Below are positions 14,310 through 25,152 of a stretch of DNA of 64,000 bases, one piece after another. The notes beneath the pieces were generated by a model. The model ran no database searches and was not told the origin of the DNA. It saw only the letters and a program-made list of their open reading frames with translations. The stretch's first letter is position 1. Every line of letters begins with the position of its first letter. Location: positions 19,811,563 through 19,875,562 of the forward strand of contig NC_071348.1 of the NCBI RefSeq assembly GCF_027744825.2, read 5' to 3'. This stretch comes from Synchiropus splendidus (Eukaryota; Chordata; Actinopteri; Syngnathiformes; Callionymidae). Position numbers and translations under genes: made by a program.

Positions 14310-17300
14310 ATGTGCAACTACTAGAAAGACCGTTTCTGATATAGTGGGTATTGAAAATTCGATGTTCTGAAGCTTCCCTCCAAAGTTATGGCGTAATGCG
14401 TAAAATGCATTTTCAGTCTGAGATAAGGTCGATTCCGGAACGCCAAACATAAACATGTTCATAATTCTGGAAAAACACTTCAGACAGCTTAGATTTGATG
14501 TGCTACTACTAGAAAGAGCCTTTCTGCTTTAGTGGGAGTTGAAAATTTCATGTTCTGAAGCTTTCCTGCAAAGTTATGGCACAATGCGTAAATCGCGTTT
14601 TCAGCCTCAGATAAGGTTGATTCCGGAACACCAAACATAAACATGTTCATAATTCTGGAAAAACACGTCAGACAGCTTAGATTTGATGTGCAACTACTAG
14701 AAAGACCATTTCTGCCATTGTGGGAGGTGAATATTCCATGATCTGAAGCTTCCCACCAAAGTTATGACACAATGCGTAAAACGCGTTTTCAGCCTGAGAT
14801 AAGGTCGATTCCGGAACGCCAAACATAAAAATGTTGTTAACTTTGGAAAAACACGTCAGACAGCTTAGATTTGACTTGCAACTACTAGAAAGACCATTTC
14901 TGCTATAGTGGGAGTTGAAAATTTCATGTTCTGAAGCTTCCCTGCAAAGTTATGGCACAATGCAGAAAACGCGTTTTCAGCCTGAGATAAGGTCGATTCC
15001 GGTACGCCAAACATAAAAATGTTGATAACTTTGGAAAAACACTTCAGACAGATTAGATTTGATGTGCAACTACTAGAAAGACCCTTTCTGCTATAGTCGC
15101 ATGTGAATATTTCATGTTCTGTAGCTTGCCTGCAAAGTTATGGCACAATGCAGAAAATGCGTTTTCAGCTTCAGATAAGGTGGGTTCCAGAACGCCAAAC
15201 ATAAAAATGTTGATAAGTTTGGAAAAACACTTCAGACAGCTTAGATTTGATGAGCCATTACTAGAAAGACCCTTTCTGCTGTAGTGGGTGGTGAAAATTC
15301 GATGTTCTGAAGCTTCCCTGCAAAGTTATGGCACAATGTGTAAAATGCGTTTTCAGCCTCAGATAAGGTGGGTTCCAGAACGCCAAACATAAAAATGTTG
15401 AAAACTTTCAAAAAACACTTCAGACAGCTTAGATTTGAAGTGCAACTACGAGAAAGACCCTTTCTGCTATAGTGGGAGGTGAAAATTTCATGTTCTGATG
15501 CGTCCCAGTGATGTTATGGCACAATGCACAAAAACTATTTTTCAGCCTGAGATAAGGTGGGTTTCGGAACGCAAAACATAAAAATGTTGATAACTTTGGA
15601 AAAACACTTCAGAGAGCTTAGATTTGATGAGCCATTACTAGAAAAACCCTTTCTGCTATAGTGGGAGGTGAACATTTCATGTTCTGAAGCTTCCCTGAGA
15701 AGTTATGGCACAATGCGTGAGACGCGTTTTCAGGCTGAGATAAGGTCGATTCCGGAACGCCAAACATTAAAATGTTGATAACTTTGGAAAAACACTTCAG
15801 ACAGCTTAGATTTGATGTGCAACTACTAGAAAGACCCTTTCTGCTATAGTTGGACGTGAACATTTCATTTTCTGAAGTTTCCCTGCAAAGTTATGGGACA
15901 ATGCAGAAAACGATTTTTCATCCTGAGATAAGGTCGATTCCGGAACGCAAAACATAAACATGTTGATAACTTTCGGAAAACATTTCAGACAGCTTAGATT
16001 TGATGTGCAACTACTAGAAAGACCCTTTCTGCTATAGTGGGAGGTGAAAATTCGATGTTCTGAAGCTTCCCTGCAAAGTTATGGCACAATGCAGAAAACG
16101 CGTTTTCAGCCTGAAAAAAGTTGGGTTCCGGAACGCCAAACTTAAAAATGTTGATAACTTTGGAAAACCACTTCAGACAGCTTAGATTTGATGTGCAACT
16201 ACTAGAAAGACAATTTCTGCTATAGTGGTAGGTGAAACTTTCGAGTTCTGAAGTTTTCCTTCAAAGTTATGGCACAATGCAGAAAACGCGTTTTCAGCCT
16301 GAGATAAGATGTTTTCCGGAACGCCAAAAATAAAAATGTTGATAACTTTGGAAAAACACATCAGACAGCTTATATTTGATGTGCAACTACTCGAAAGACC
16401 CTTTCTGCTATAGTGGGAGGTGAAACGTTCATGTTCTGAAGCTTTCCTTCAAAGTTATGGCACAATGCAGAAAATGCGTTTTCAGCCTGAGATAAGGTGG
16501 GTTCCGGAACGCCAAACATAAAAATGTTGATAACTTTGGAAAAACACTTCAGACAGCTTAGATTTGATGTGCAACTACTAGAAAGACCCTTTCTGCTATA
16601 GTGGGAGGTGAAAATTTCATGTTCTGAAGATTCCCATCAAAGTTATGGCACAAAGCAGAAAACGCGTTTACAGCCTGAGATAATGTGGGTTTCGGAACGC
16701 CAAACATAAAAATGTTGATAACTTTGGAAAAACACTTCAGAGAGCTTAGATTTGATGTGTAACTACTGGAAAGACCCTTACTGCTATAGTGGGAGGTCAA
16801 ACTTTCATGTTCTGAAGCTTTCCTTCAAAGTTATGGCACAATGCAAAAAACGCGTTTTCAGAATGAGACAAGGTGGCTTCCGGAACGCCAAACATAAAAA
16901 TGTTGATAACTTTCGAAAAACACTTCAGACAGCTTAGATTTGATGTGCAACTACTACAAAGACCCTGTCTGTCATAGTGGGAGTTGAAAATTTCATGTTC
17001 TGAAGCTTCCCTGCAAAGTTATGGCACAATGCAGAAAACGCGTTTTCAGCCTGAGATAAGGTGGGTTCCGGAACGCCAAACATAAAAATGTTGATAACTT
17101 TGGAAAAAAACATTTCAGACAGCTTAGATTTGATGTGCAACTGCTAGAAAGACCCTTTTTGCTACAGTGGGAGGTTAAAATTTCATGTTCTGAAGCTTCC
17201 CTGCAAAGTTATGGCACAATGCAGAAAACACGTTTTCAGCCTGAGATAAGGTGGGTTCCGGAACGCCAAACGTAAAAATGTTGATAACTTTGGAAAAACA

Positions 17301-18504
17301 CTTCAGACAGCTTAGATTTGATGTGCAACTACTAGAAAGACCCATTCTGCTACAGTGGGAGGTTAAAATTTCATGTTCTGAAGCGTCCCTGCAAAGTTAT
17401 GGCACAATGCGGAAAACGCGTTTTCAGCCCGAGATAAGGTCGTTTCCGGAACGCCAAACATAAAAATGTTGATAGCTTTCGAAAAACACTTCAGACAACT
17501 TAGATTTGATGTGCAATTACTGGATAGACCCTGTCTGTTATAGTGGGAGTTGAAACTTTCATGTTCTGAAGCTTCCCTGCAAAGTTAAGGAACAATGCAG
17601 AAAACGCTTTTTCAGCCTGAGGTAAGGTGGGTTCCGGAACGCCAAACATAAAAATGTTAATAACTTTGGAAAAACACTTCAGACAGCTTAGATTTGATGT
17701 GCAAGTACGAGAAAGACCCTTTCTGCTACAGTGGGAGGATAAAATTTCATGTTCAGAAGCTTCCCTGCAAAGTTATGGCACAATGCAGAAAACGCGTTTT
17801 CAGCCTGAGGTAAGGTGGGTTCCGGAACGCCAAACATAAAAATGATGATAACTTTGGGAAAAACATTTCAGACAGCTTAGATTTGAAGTGCAACTACTAG
17901 AAAGACCCTTTATGCTATAGTGGGATGTGAAAATTTCATGTTCTGAAGCTTCCTTGCAAAGTTATGGCACAATGCAAAAAACGCGTTTTTAGCCTATGAT
18001 AATGTGGGTTCCGGAACGTCAAACGTAAAAATGTTGATAGTTTTCAAGAAACACTTCAGACAACTTATATTTGATGTGCAACTACTAGAAAGACCCTGTC
18101 TGTTATAGTGGGAGTTGAAAATTTCATGTTCTGAAGCTTCCATGCAAAGTTATGGAACAATGCGGAAAACGCATTTTCAGCCTGAGATAAGGTGGGTTCC
18201 GGGACGCCAAACTTGAAAATGTTGATAACTTTGGAAAAACTCATCAGACAGCTTAGATTTGATGTGCAACTACTAGAAAGACACTTTCTGCAATAGTGGG
18301 AGGTGAAGATTCCATGTTTTGAAGCTTCCCTGCAAAGTTATGGCACAATGCAGAAAACGCGTTTTCAGCCTGAGATAAGGTGGGTTCCGGAACGCCAAAC
18401 ATAAAAAATGTTGATAACTTTCGAAAAACACTTCAGACAGATTAGATTTGATGTGCAACTACTAGAAAGACCCTTTCTGCTATATTGGGAGGTCAAAATT
18501 TCAT

Positions 18505-21413
18505 GTTCTGAAGCTTCCCTGCAAAGTTATGGCACAATGCAGAAAACGCGTTTTCAGCCTGAGAAAAGGTCGGTTCCGGAACGCCAAACATAAGAATGTT
18601 GATAACTTTGGAAAAACACTTCAAACAGCTTAGATTTGATGTGCAACTACTAGAAAGACCCTTTCTGCTATAGTGGGAGGTGAAAATTTCATGTTCTGAA
18701 GCTTCCCTGCAAAGTTATGGCACAATGCAGAAAACGCGTTTTCAGCCTGAGATAAGGTGGGTTCCACAACGCCAATCATAAAAATGTTGATAACTTTGGA
18801 AATACACTTCAGACAGCTTAGATTTGATGTGCAACTACTAGAAAGACCCTTTCTGCTATAGTGGGAGGAGAAAATGTCATGTTCTGAAGTCTCCCTGCAA
18901 AGTTATGGCACAATGCAGAAAACGCGTTTTCAGCCTGAGATAAGGTGGGTTCCAGAACGCCAAACATAAAAATGTTGATAACTTTGGAAAAACACTTCAG
19001 ACAGCTTAGATTTGATGCGCAACTACTAGAAAGACCCTTTCTGCTATATTGGGAGGTCAGAATTTCATGTTCTGAAGCTTCCCTGCAAAGTTATGGGACA
19101 ATGCAGAAAACGATTTTCCATCCTGAGATAAGGTCGATTCCGGAAAGCCAAACATAAAAATGTTGATAACTTTGGAAAAACACTTCAGACAGCTTAGATT
19201 TGATGTGCAACTGCTGGAAAGAGCCTTTCTGCTATAGTGGAAGATGAAAATTTCATGTTTTGAAGCTTCCCTGTAAAGTTATGGCACATGACAGAAAACA
19301 CGTTTTTAGCCTGAGATAAGGTCAATTCCGGAACGCCAAACATAAAAATGTTGATAACTCAGGAAAAACTCTACACACAGCTTAGATTTGATGTGCAACT
19401 ACTAGAAATACCCTTTCTGCTGAAGTGGGTGGTGAAAATTTCATGTTCTAAAGCTTCCCTGCAAAGTTATGGCACAATGCAGAAAACGCGTTTTAAGCAT
19501 GAGATAAGGTGGGTTCCAGAACGCCAAACATAAAAATGTTGATAACTTTGGAAAAACACTTCAGACAGCTTAGATTTGATGTGCAACTATGAGAAAGACC
19601 CTTTCTGCTATTGTGGGAGGTGAAAATATCATGTTCTGAAGCTTCCCTGCAAAGTTATGGCACAATGCGTAAAACGCGTTTTCAGCCTGAGATGAGGTTG
19701 ATTTCAGAACGCCAAACATAAAAATGTTGATAACTTTGGAAAAACACTTCAGACAGCTTAGATTTGATGTGCAACGACTAGAAAGACCCTTTCTGCTATA
19801 GTGGGATGTCAAAATTTCATGTTATGAAGCTTCCCTCGAAAGTTATGGGGCAATGCAGAAAACGTGTTTTCAGCGTCAGATAAGGTCGATTCTGGAACGC
19901 CAAACTTAAAAATGTTGATGACTTTCGAAAAACACTTTAGACAGCTTAGATTTGATGTGCAACTACTAGAAAGACCCTTTCTGCTATAGTGGGAGGTGAA
20001 CATTTCATGTTCTGAAGCATCCCTGAGAAGTTATGGCATAATGCAGAAAATGCGTTTTCAGCCTGAGATAAGGTGGGTTCCGAACCGCCAAACTTAAAAA
20101 TTTTGCTAACTTTGGAACAACATTTCAGACAGATTAGATTTGATGTGCAACTACTAGAAAGTCCCTTTCTGCTATAGTGGGAGGTGAAAATTTCATGTTC
20201 TAAAGGTTCCCTGCAACGTTATGGCACAATGCGTAAAACGCGTTTTAAGCCTGAGATAAGGTCGATTCCGGAACGCCAAACATAAAAATGTTGATAACTT
20301 TGGAAAAACACTTCAGACAGCTTAGATTTGATGTGCAACTACTTGAAAGACCCTTTCTGCTATAGTGGGATGTCAAAATTTCATGTTCTGAAGCTTCCCT
20401 CGAAAGTTATGGGACAATGCAGAAAACGCATTTTCATCCTGAGATTAGGTCGATTCCGGAACGCCAAACATAAAAATGTTGATAAGTTTCGAAAAACACT
20501 TCGGACAGATTAGATTTGATGTGCAACTACTAGAAAGACCCTTTCTGCTATATTGGGAGGTCAAAATTTCATGTTCTGAAGCTTCCCTGCAAAGTTATGG
20601 GACAATGCAGAAAACGATTTTTCATCCTGTGATAAGGTCGATTCCGGAACGCCAAACATAAAAATGTCGATAACTTTGGAAAAACACTTCAGACAGCTTA
20701 GATTTGATGTGCAACTACTAGAAATACCCTTTCTACACTAGTGGGACGTGAAAATTTCATGTTCTGAAGCTTCCCTGCAAAGTTATGGCACAATGCAGAA
20801 AACGCGTTTTCATCCTGAGAAAAGGTCGGTTCCGGAACGCCAAACATAGGAATGTTGATAACTTTGGAAAAACACTTCAAACAGCTTAGATTTGATGTGC
20901 AACTACTAGAAAGACCCTTTCTGCAATAGTGGGAGGTGAAAATTTCATGTTCTGAAGCTTCCCTGCAAAGTTATGGCACAATGCAGAAAACGCGTTTTCA
21001 GCCTGAGATAAGGTGGGTTCCACAATGCCAATCATAAAAATGTTGATAACTTTGGAAATACACTTCAGACAGCTTAGATTTGATGTGCAACTACTAGAAA
21101 GACCCTTTCTGCTATAGTGGGAGGAGAAAATTTCATGTTCTGAAGTCTCCCTGCAAAGTTATGGCACAATGCAGAAAACGCGTTTTCAGCCTGAGATAAG
21201 GTGGGTTCCAGAACGCCAAACATAAAAATGTTGATAACTTTGGAAAAACACTTCAGACAGCTTAGATTTGATGCGCAACTACTAGAAAGACCCTTTCTGC
21301 TATATTGGGAGGTCAGAATTTCATGTTCTGAAGCTTCCCTCGAAAGTTATGGGACAATGCAGAAAACGATTTTTCATCCTGAGATAAGGTCAATTCCGGA
21401 ACGCCAAACATAA
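18505..21413 (+). repeat. Dispersed block pair, offset 2,256 bp (18505-19157 and 20761-21413)
   Basis: The segments 18505-19157 and 20761-21413 match at an offset of 2,256 bp (exactly 12 x 188). They share GAGAAAAGGTCGG, GTTCCACAA, CTTTGGAAATACAC, GAAGTCTCCCTG and GATTTGATGCGC. The nine or so monomers between them do not match at that offset. Confidence 0.75.
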
Positions 21414-22058
21414 TAATGTAGATAACTTTGGAAAAACACTTCAGACAGCTTAGATTTGATGTGCAACTACTAGAAAGCCACATTCTGCTTAAGTGGGAGG
21501 TGAAAATTTCATGTTCTGAAGCTTTCCTGCAAAGTTATGGCAAATTGCGTAAAACGCGTTTTCAGCCTGAGATAAGGTTGTTTCTGGAACGCCAAACATA
21601 AAAATGGTGTTAACTTTGGAAAAACACTTCAAACAGCTTAGATTTGATGTGCAACTACTAGAAAGACCCGTTCTGCTATAGTGGGAGGTGAAAATTTCAT
21701 GTTCTGAAGCTTCCCTGCAAAGTTATGGCACAATGCAGAAAACACGTTTTCAGCCTGAGATAAAGTGGGTTCCAGAACGCCAAACATAACAATGTTGATA
21801 ACTTTGGAAAAACACTTCAGACAGCTTAGATTTGATGTGCAACTACTAGAAAGACCCTTTCTGCTATAGTGGGAGTTGAAAATTTCATGTTCTGAAGCTT
21901 TCCTGCAAAGTTATGGCACAATGCGTAAAACATGTTTTCAGCCTGAGATAAGGTTGATTCCGGAACGCCAAACATTAGAATGTTGGTAACTTTGGAAAAA
22001 CACTTCAGACAGCTTAGATTTGATGTGCAACTACTAGAAAGACCCTTTCTGCTATAGT

Positions 22059-22186
22059 TCAGAATCAGAATAAAATTTATTGCCATGGTCAGTGGGGAGC
22101 CCATTGACTAGGAAAGTGCCTTGGAATAAAGTGCAACAAAAAACAAATAAAATAGAATAAATAGAATAACATTACAACAAGGCTGT
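22059..22186 (-). other. LINE 3' UTR and terminal ATTCTG repeat tail
   Basis: This is the A/T-rich sequence following the ORF2 stop. In LINE orientation it runs from the TGA through T-rich sequence to GGCAATAAATTTTATT and then ATTCTGATTCTGA at the insertion boundary. An AATAAA hexamer lies at 22,076-22,081 on the - strand. The end matches the expectation that CR1-type LINEs terminate in short tandem repeats recognised by their own reverse transcriptase. Confidence 0.75.
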
Positions 22187-22345
22187 TCATGAATTTAACA
22201 GTCTGACGGCCGAGGGAAAGAAGCTGTTCCTGTGACGGGAGGTTCTGGTCTGGATGGACCGTAGCCTCCTGCCAGAGGGAAGAGGAACAAACAGTCCATG
22301 TCCAGGGTGAGAAGGGTCGGCTCTGATCCGACCTGCACGTCTCTA

Positions 22346-22689
22346 GGTCCTAGAGGCATACAGGTCATGAAGACGTGGCAGGCTGCAACCGATCACCTTC
22401 TCAGCAGAACGTACGATGCGCTGCAGTCTGCTCTTGTCCCTGGAGGTGGCACTGTTGTACCAGACGGTGATAGAGGAGGTGAGGATGGACTGGATGATGG
22501 CCGTGTAGAACTCCACCAGCAACTTCGTCGGCAGTCGTAGTTTTCGTAGCTGCCTCAGAAAGGACATTCTCTGCTGGGCCTTCCTGATGAGGGACCTGAT
22601 GGTTGGCTCCCATTTGAGGTCCTCAGTGATGGTGGTTCCCAGGAAGCAGAAGGAGTCCACAATAGGAATGGGTAAACCAGCCGACATGA
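22346..22689 (-). pseudogene. Frame-shifted C-terminal part of LINE ORF2
   Basis: This continuation of the same protein lies one frame over and begins after the G4 run at 22,690-22,693. It reads through [32 protein letters not shown] and SSITVWYNSATSRDKSRLQ to LPRLHDLYASRT. This is the conserved region that follows the reverse transcriptase in LINEs of this type. It ends at a premature TAG (22,343-22,345). The same frame then continues for about 51 codons (22,190-22,342) with recognisable family sequence to the natural stop. Confidence 0.85.
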
Positions 22690-24095
22690 GGGGACGGAGG
22701 AGCTGTTACTCTCCTGAAGTCCATGATCATCTCCACTGTCTTCTGAGCGTTGAGCTCCAGGTTGTTGTTGCTGCACCAGGACACCAGCCGCTCCACCTCT
22801 CTACTGTAAGCCGACTCATCTCCATCTGAGATGAGCCCGATGATGGTGGTGTCGTCCGCAAACTTGATCAGCTTCACGGACTCGTGGCTGGAGGTGCAGC
22901 AGTTAGTGTACAGGGAGAAGAGCCATGGAGAGAGAACACAGCCCTGAGGAGACCCAATGTTGAGGGTCCGAGTGTCAGAGACAGTCGTCCCCAGCCGCAC
23001 ACGCTGACTTCGGCTGGTCAGGAAGTCTGTAATCCATCTGCAGAGGGAGTCAGGCACGTCCAGCTGGCGAAGCTTGTCTTCAAGCAGAGTTGGAAGAATT
23101 GTATTAAAGGCAGAGCTGAAGTCCACAAACAGGATCCTGGCATAGGTTCCTGGGGAGTCCAGATGCTCCAGAACGAAATGAAGGGCCTGGTTCACTGCAT
23201 CGTCCACAGATCTGTTGGCTCTGTAGGCAAACTGCAATGAGTCCAGGTGAGAAGCAGTGATAGATTTCAGGTGAGAGAGAACCAGGCGCTCAAAGGACTT
23301 CATGACCACAGACGTCAGTGCCACCGGTCTGTAGTCATTCAGTCCTGTGATCCTGGCCTTCTTGGGAACAGGGATGATAGTGGAGGACTTAAAGCAGGCA
23401 GGAACATGACAGGACACCAAGGAAGCATTGAAGATGTCCGTGAACACTGGAGCCAGCTCAGCAGCACAATGATTCAGGATGGCAGGGGAAACTCTGTCCG
23501 GACCTGCCGCCTTCCGAAGGTTCAGCCTCCTGAACTGAGTGCGCACGTCTTGCTCCATGATGTCAAGAGAAAGAGGGGGGAGGTGAGGGGGTGGCTCATC
23601 AAAAGTGACTGTGATCTTTGCTGTCTCAGTGACATCATTGGTCTTAGTTGTGTCACTAAGAGACAGCACAGTCCTTTGTTTTAAAGTGTAACATGGGGCT
23701 GGAGAGACCACAGAGGTGTTGGTGCAAAATGGCTGCTCAAAGCGACAATAGAAGTTGTTAAGATGCTGTGCAAGAGCGAGGTTGTTCAGACTGTGGGGGG
23801 CACGTGGCTTGTAGTTAGTGATCACCTTGAGCCCTCTCCACACCGCAGCCGAGTCATTGGCTGAGAACTGCTGCGTGAGTTTGTCAGAGTATGCGGCCTT
23901 AGCTTTCTTCAGCTCCCTCTGAAACCGATACTTCAGCTCTTTGTAGCAGTTCCTGTCCCCACTCTTGCGAGCTGCCTCCTTCTCCCGTCTAATCTGGCTG
24001 AGTTTAGTTGTTAACCAAGGTTTGTCATTTGCATAACACACCTTGGTGCGCGTTGGAACTATGCACTCTTCACAGTAGCTGATCCATGAAGTCAC
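22623..24095 (-). CDS. Open fragment holding the reverse-transcriptase domain (not functional)
   Basis: This is the longest open frame in the window, 490 codons from a GTG. It carries the complete palm and fingers motifs of a non-LTR reverse transcriptase, including Asp325, Asp414 and Asp415. An N-terminal linker (residues 1-120, rich in Lys and Arg, with DKPWLTTKL and YCRFEQP) is typical of the region between endonuclease and polymerase in fish LINEs. Roughly its last 25 residues, after RRVTAPPS, are out-of-frame sequence created by the frameshift, and its stop at 22,623 is therefore not the natural end. It is a fragment of the pseudogene rather than an independent gene. Confidence 0.75.
   Translation of the reverse strand: MTSWISYCEECIVPTRTKVCYANDKPWLTTKLSQIRREKEAARKSGDRNCYKELKYRFQRELKKAKAAYSDKLTQQFSANDSAAVWRGLKVITNYKPRAPHSLNNLALAQHLNNFYCRFEQPFCTNTSVVSPAPCYTLKQRTVLSLSDTTKTNDVTETAKITVTFDEPPPHLPPLSLDIMEQDVRTQFRRLNLRKAAGPDRVSPAILNHCAAELAPVFTDIFNASLVSCHVPACFKSSTIIPVPKKARITGLNDYRPVALTSVVMKSFERLVLSHLKSITASHLDSLQFAYRANRSVDDAVNQALHFVLEHLDSPGTYARILFVDFSSAFNTILPTLLEDKLRQLDVPDSLCRWITDFLTSRSQRVRLGTTVSDTRTLNIGSPQGCVLSPWLFSLYTNCCTSSHESVKLIKFADDTTIIGLISDGDESAYSREVERLVSWCSNNNLELNAQKTVEMIMDFRRVTAPPSPHVGWFTHSYCGLLLLPGNHHH
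22690..22693 (-). other. Probable site of the inactivating frameshift
   Basis: In LINE orientation this is a run of four C's between codons for TAPPS and the following [11 protein letters not shown]. Removing one base here would join the two halves of the protein in frame. The exact base cannot be fixed from a single copy, and any position in about 22,687-22,710 is possible. Confidence 0.6.
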
Positions 24096-24115
24096 AGTGT
24101 TGGTGGGGAAAATTT

Positions 24116-25152
24116 CATGTTCTGAAGTTTCCCTGCAAAGTTATGGCACAATGCAGAAAACACGTTTTCAGTCTGAGATAAGGTTGATTCCGGAACGCCA
24201 AACATAAGAATGTTGATAACTTTGGAAAAACACTTCAGACAACTTCGATTTGATGTGCAACTACTAGAAATACCCTTTCTGATATAGTGGGAGGAGAAAA
24301 TTTCATGTTCTGAAGTCTCCCTGCAAAGTTATGGCACAATGCAGAAAACGCGTTTTCAGCCTGAGATAAGGTGGGTTCCAGAACGCCAAACATAAAAATG
24401 TAGATAACTTTGGAAAAACACTTCAGACAGCTTAGATTTGATGTGCAACTACTAGAAAGCCACTTTCTGCTATAGTGGGAGGTGAAAATTTCATATTCTG
24501 AAGCTTTCCTGCAAAGTTATGGCAAATTGCGTAAAACGCGTTTTCAGCCTGAGATAAGGTCGATTCCGGAACGCCAAACATAAGAATGTTGATAACTTTG
24601 GAAAAACACTTCAGACAGCTTAGATTTGATGTGCAACTACTAGAAAGACCCTTTCTGCTATAGTGGGATGTTAAAATTTCATGTTCTGAAGCTTCCCTGC
24701 AAAGTTATGGCAAAATATGTAAAACGCGTTTTCAGGCTGAGATAAGGTTGTTTCTGGAACGCCAAACATAAAAATGGTGTTAACTTTGGAAAAACACTTC
24801 AAACAGCTTAGATTTGATGTGCAACTACTAGAAAGAACCTTTCTGCTATAGTTGGAGGTGAAAATTTCATGTTCTGAAGTTTCCCTCCAAAGTTATGGCA
24901 CAATGCAGAAAACACGTTTTCAGTCTGAGATAAGGTTGATTCCGGAACGCCAAACATAAGAATGTTGATAACTTTGGAAAAACACTTCAGACAACTTAGA
25001 TTTGATGTGCAACTATTGGAAATACCCTTTCTGCTATAGTGGGAGGAAAAAATTTCATGTTCTGAAGTCTCCCTGCAAAGTTACGGCACAATGCAGAAAA
25101 CGCGTTTTCAGCCTGAGATAAGGTGGGTTCCAGAACGCCAAACATAAAAATG
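24116..25152 (+). repeat. 752-bp offset block pair just after the LINE
   Basis: Positions 24116-24400 match 24868-25152 at an offset of 752 bp. The shared markers are GAAGTTTCCCT, AAAACACGTTTTCAGTCTGAG, CATAAGAATG, ACTTTGGAAAAACAC with GACAACTT, and GAAGTCTCCCTG. The right half of the monomer split by the LINE therefore has a close, uninterrupted relative four monomers downstream, useful for defining the junction. Confidence 0.7.

Larger units (their letters stand above)
1..22058 (+). repeat. 188-bp satellite array, left arm (about 117 monomers)
   Basis: Uninterrupted head-to-tail copies of a 188-bp monomer, all in the same orientation. Setting position 1 of the unit at AAAAATGTTGATAAC, the window opens at unit position 9 and this arm stops at unit position 83, where the LINE begins. 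The span equals 117 units minus about 13 bp of small indels. Constant landmarks per copy, in order, are GTTGATAAC, CTTCAGACAG, GATTTGATGTGC, GACCCTTTCTGCTATAG, TTCTGAAGCTTCCCTG, GAAAACGCGTTTTC, CCTGAGATAAGG and TTCCGGAACGCCAAACAT. Copies differ from each other by scattered substitutions and fall into recurrent subtypes, for example GGTGGGTTCC versus GGTCGATTCC and GCAGAAAAC versus GCGTAAAAC. There are no genes in this stretch. The 60-130-codon open frames on both strands are by-products of the repeat. A centromeric or pericentromeric role is an inference from unit size and organisation. Confidence 0.97.
22059..24104 (-). mobile_element. 5'-truncated LINE (CR1/L2/Rex1-type non-LTR retrotransposon)
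   Basis: About 2,046 bp of unique sequence interrupts one satellite monomer. The element reads on the - strand: its 5' end is at 24,104 and its 3' end at 22,059. It holds a partial ORF2 (reverse transcriptase and C-terminal region), a short 3' UTR and a 3' terminus of two ATTCTG units, without a long poly(A). Such short-repeat tails occur in the CR1-type LINE superfamily. The endonuclease half and 5' UTR are missing, as expected from incomplete target-primed reverse transcription. The flanking monomer pieces are unit positions 1-83 and about 84-188, so the array is almost perfectly in phase across the insertion. No target-site duplication longer than 2-4 bp is visible. The 5' junction is ambiguous by about 8 bp. 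The family assignment is from recognised protein features only; L2 and Rex1 were not separated. Confidence 0.92.
22187..24104 (-). pseudogene. LINE ORF2 reverse-transcriptase pseudogene, 5'-truncated
   Basis: This is the remnant of the LINE protein that would reverse-transcribe the element's RNA. The frame is already open at the truncation point. The first methionine-like codon (24,093-24,095) is GTG inside the sequence TNTVTSWIS, so it is not a true start. Numbering from that codon, the reverse-transcriptase motifs are LRKAAGPD (193-200), [10 protein letters not shown] (253-262), FVDFSSAF with the catalytic Asp (323-330), [10 protein letters not shown] (381-390) and FADD with the catalytic pair (412-415). 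The frame breaks near residue 466, at a G4 run at 22,690-22,693 where one extra base would explain it. It continues in another frame as [15 protein letters not shown] and FLRQLRKLRLP. It then meets a TAG at 22,343-22,345 and resumes in the same frame to a final TGA at 22,187-22,189, after the conserved ending GRRLRSIQTRTSRHRNSFF. The upstream endonuclease domain is absent. It cannot make an active protein. Confidence 0.9.

Noticed and set aside
1..22058. Many open frames of 60-130 codons on both strands, for example 4153-4545 (-) and 3528-3740 (+)
   Set aside because: They are the same two or three translations of the monomer repeated at each copy, they overlap each other on opposite strands, and they break at every unit because 188 is not divisible by 3. 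There is no codon bias, start context or conserved protein domain.
22401..22776. Additional - strand open frames overlapping the LINE C-terminal region (22401-22613, 22555-22776)
   Set aside because: They lie in the wrong frame. The conserved LINE protein is read in the frames of 22346-22689 and 22694-24104.
22298..23684. Open frames on the + strand inside the LINE (22298-22540, 22587-22829, 22884-23240, 23247-23684)
   Set aside because: They are antisense to the recognisable reverse-transcriptase frame and show no family features of their own.
22059..24104. LTR retrotransposon or DNA transposon identity for the insertion
   Set aside because: There are no flanking direct long repeats or terminal inverted repeats. 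The reverse transcriptase has FADD and GSPQG motifs, a non-LTR C-terminal region and a short-repeat 3' tail, and there is no protease, integrase or RNase H.
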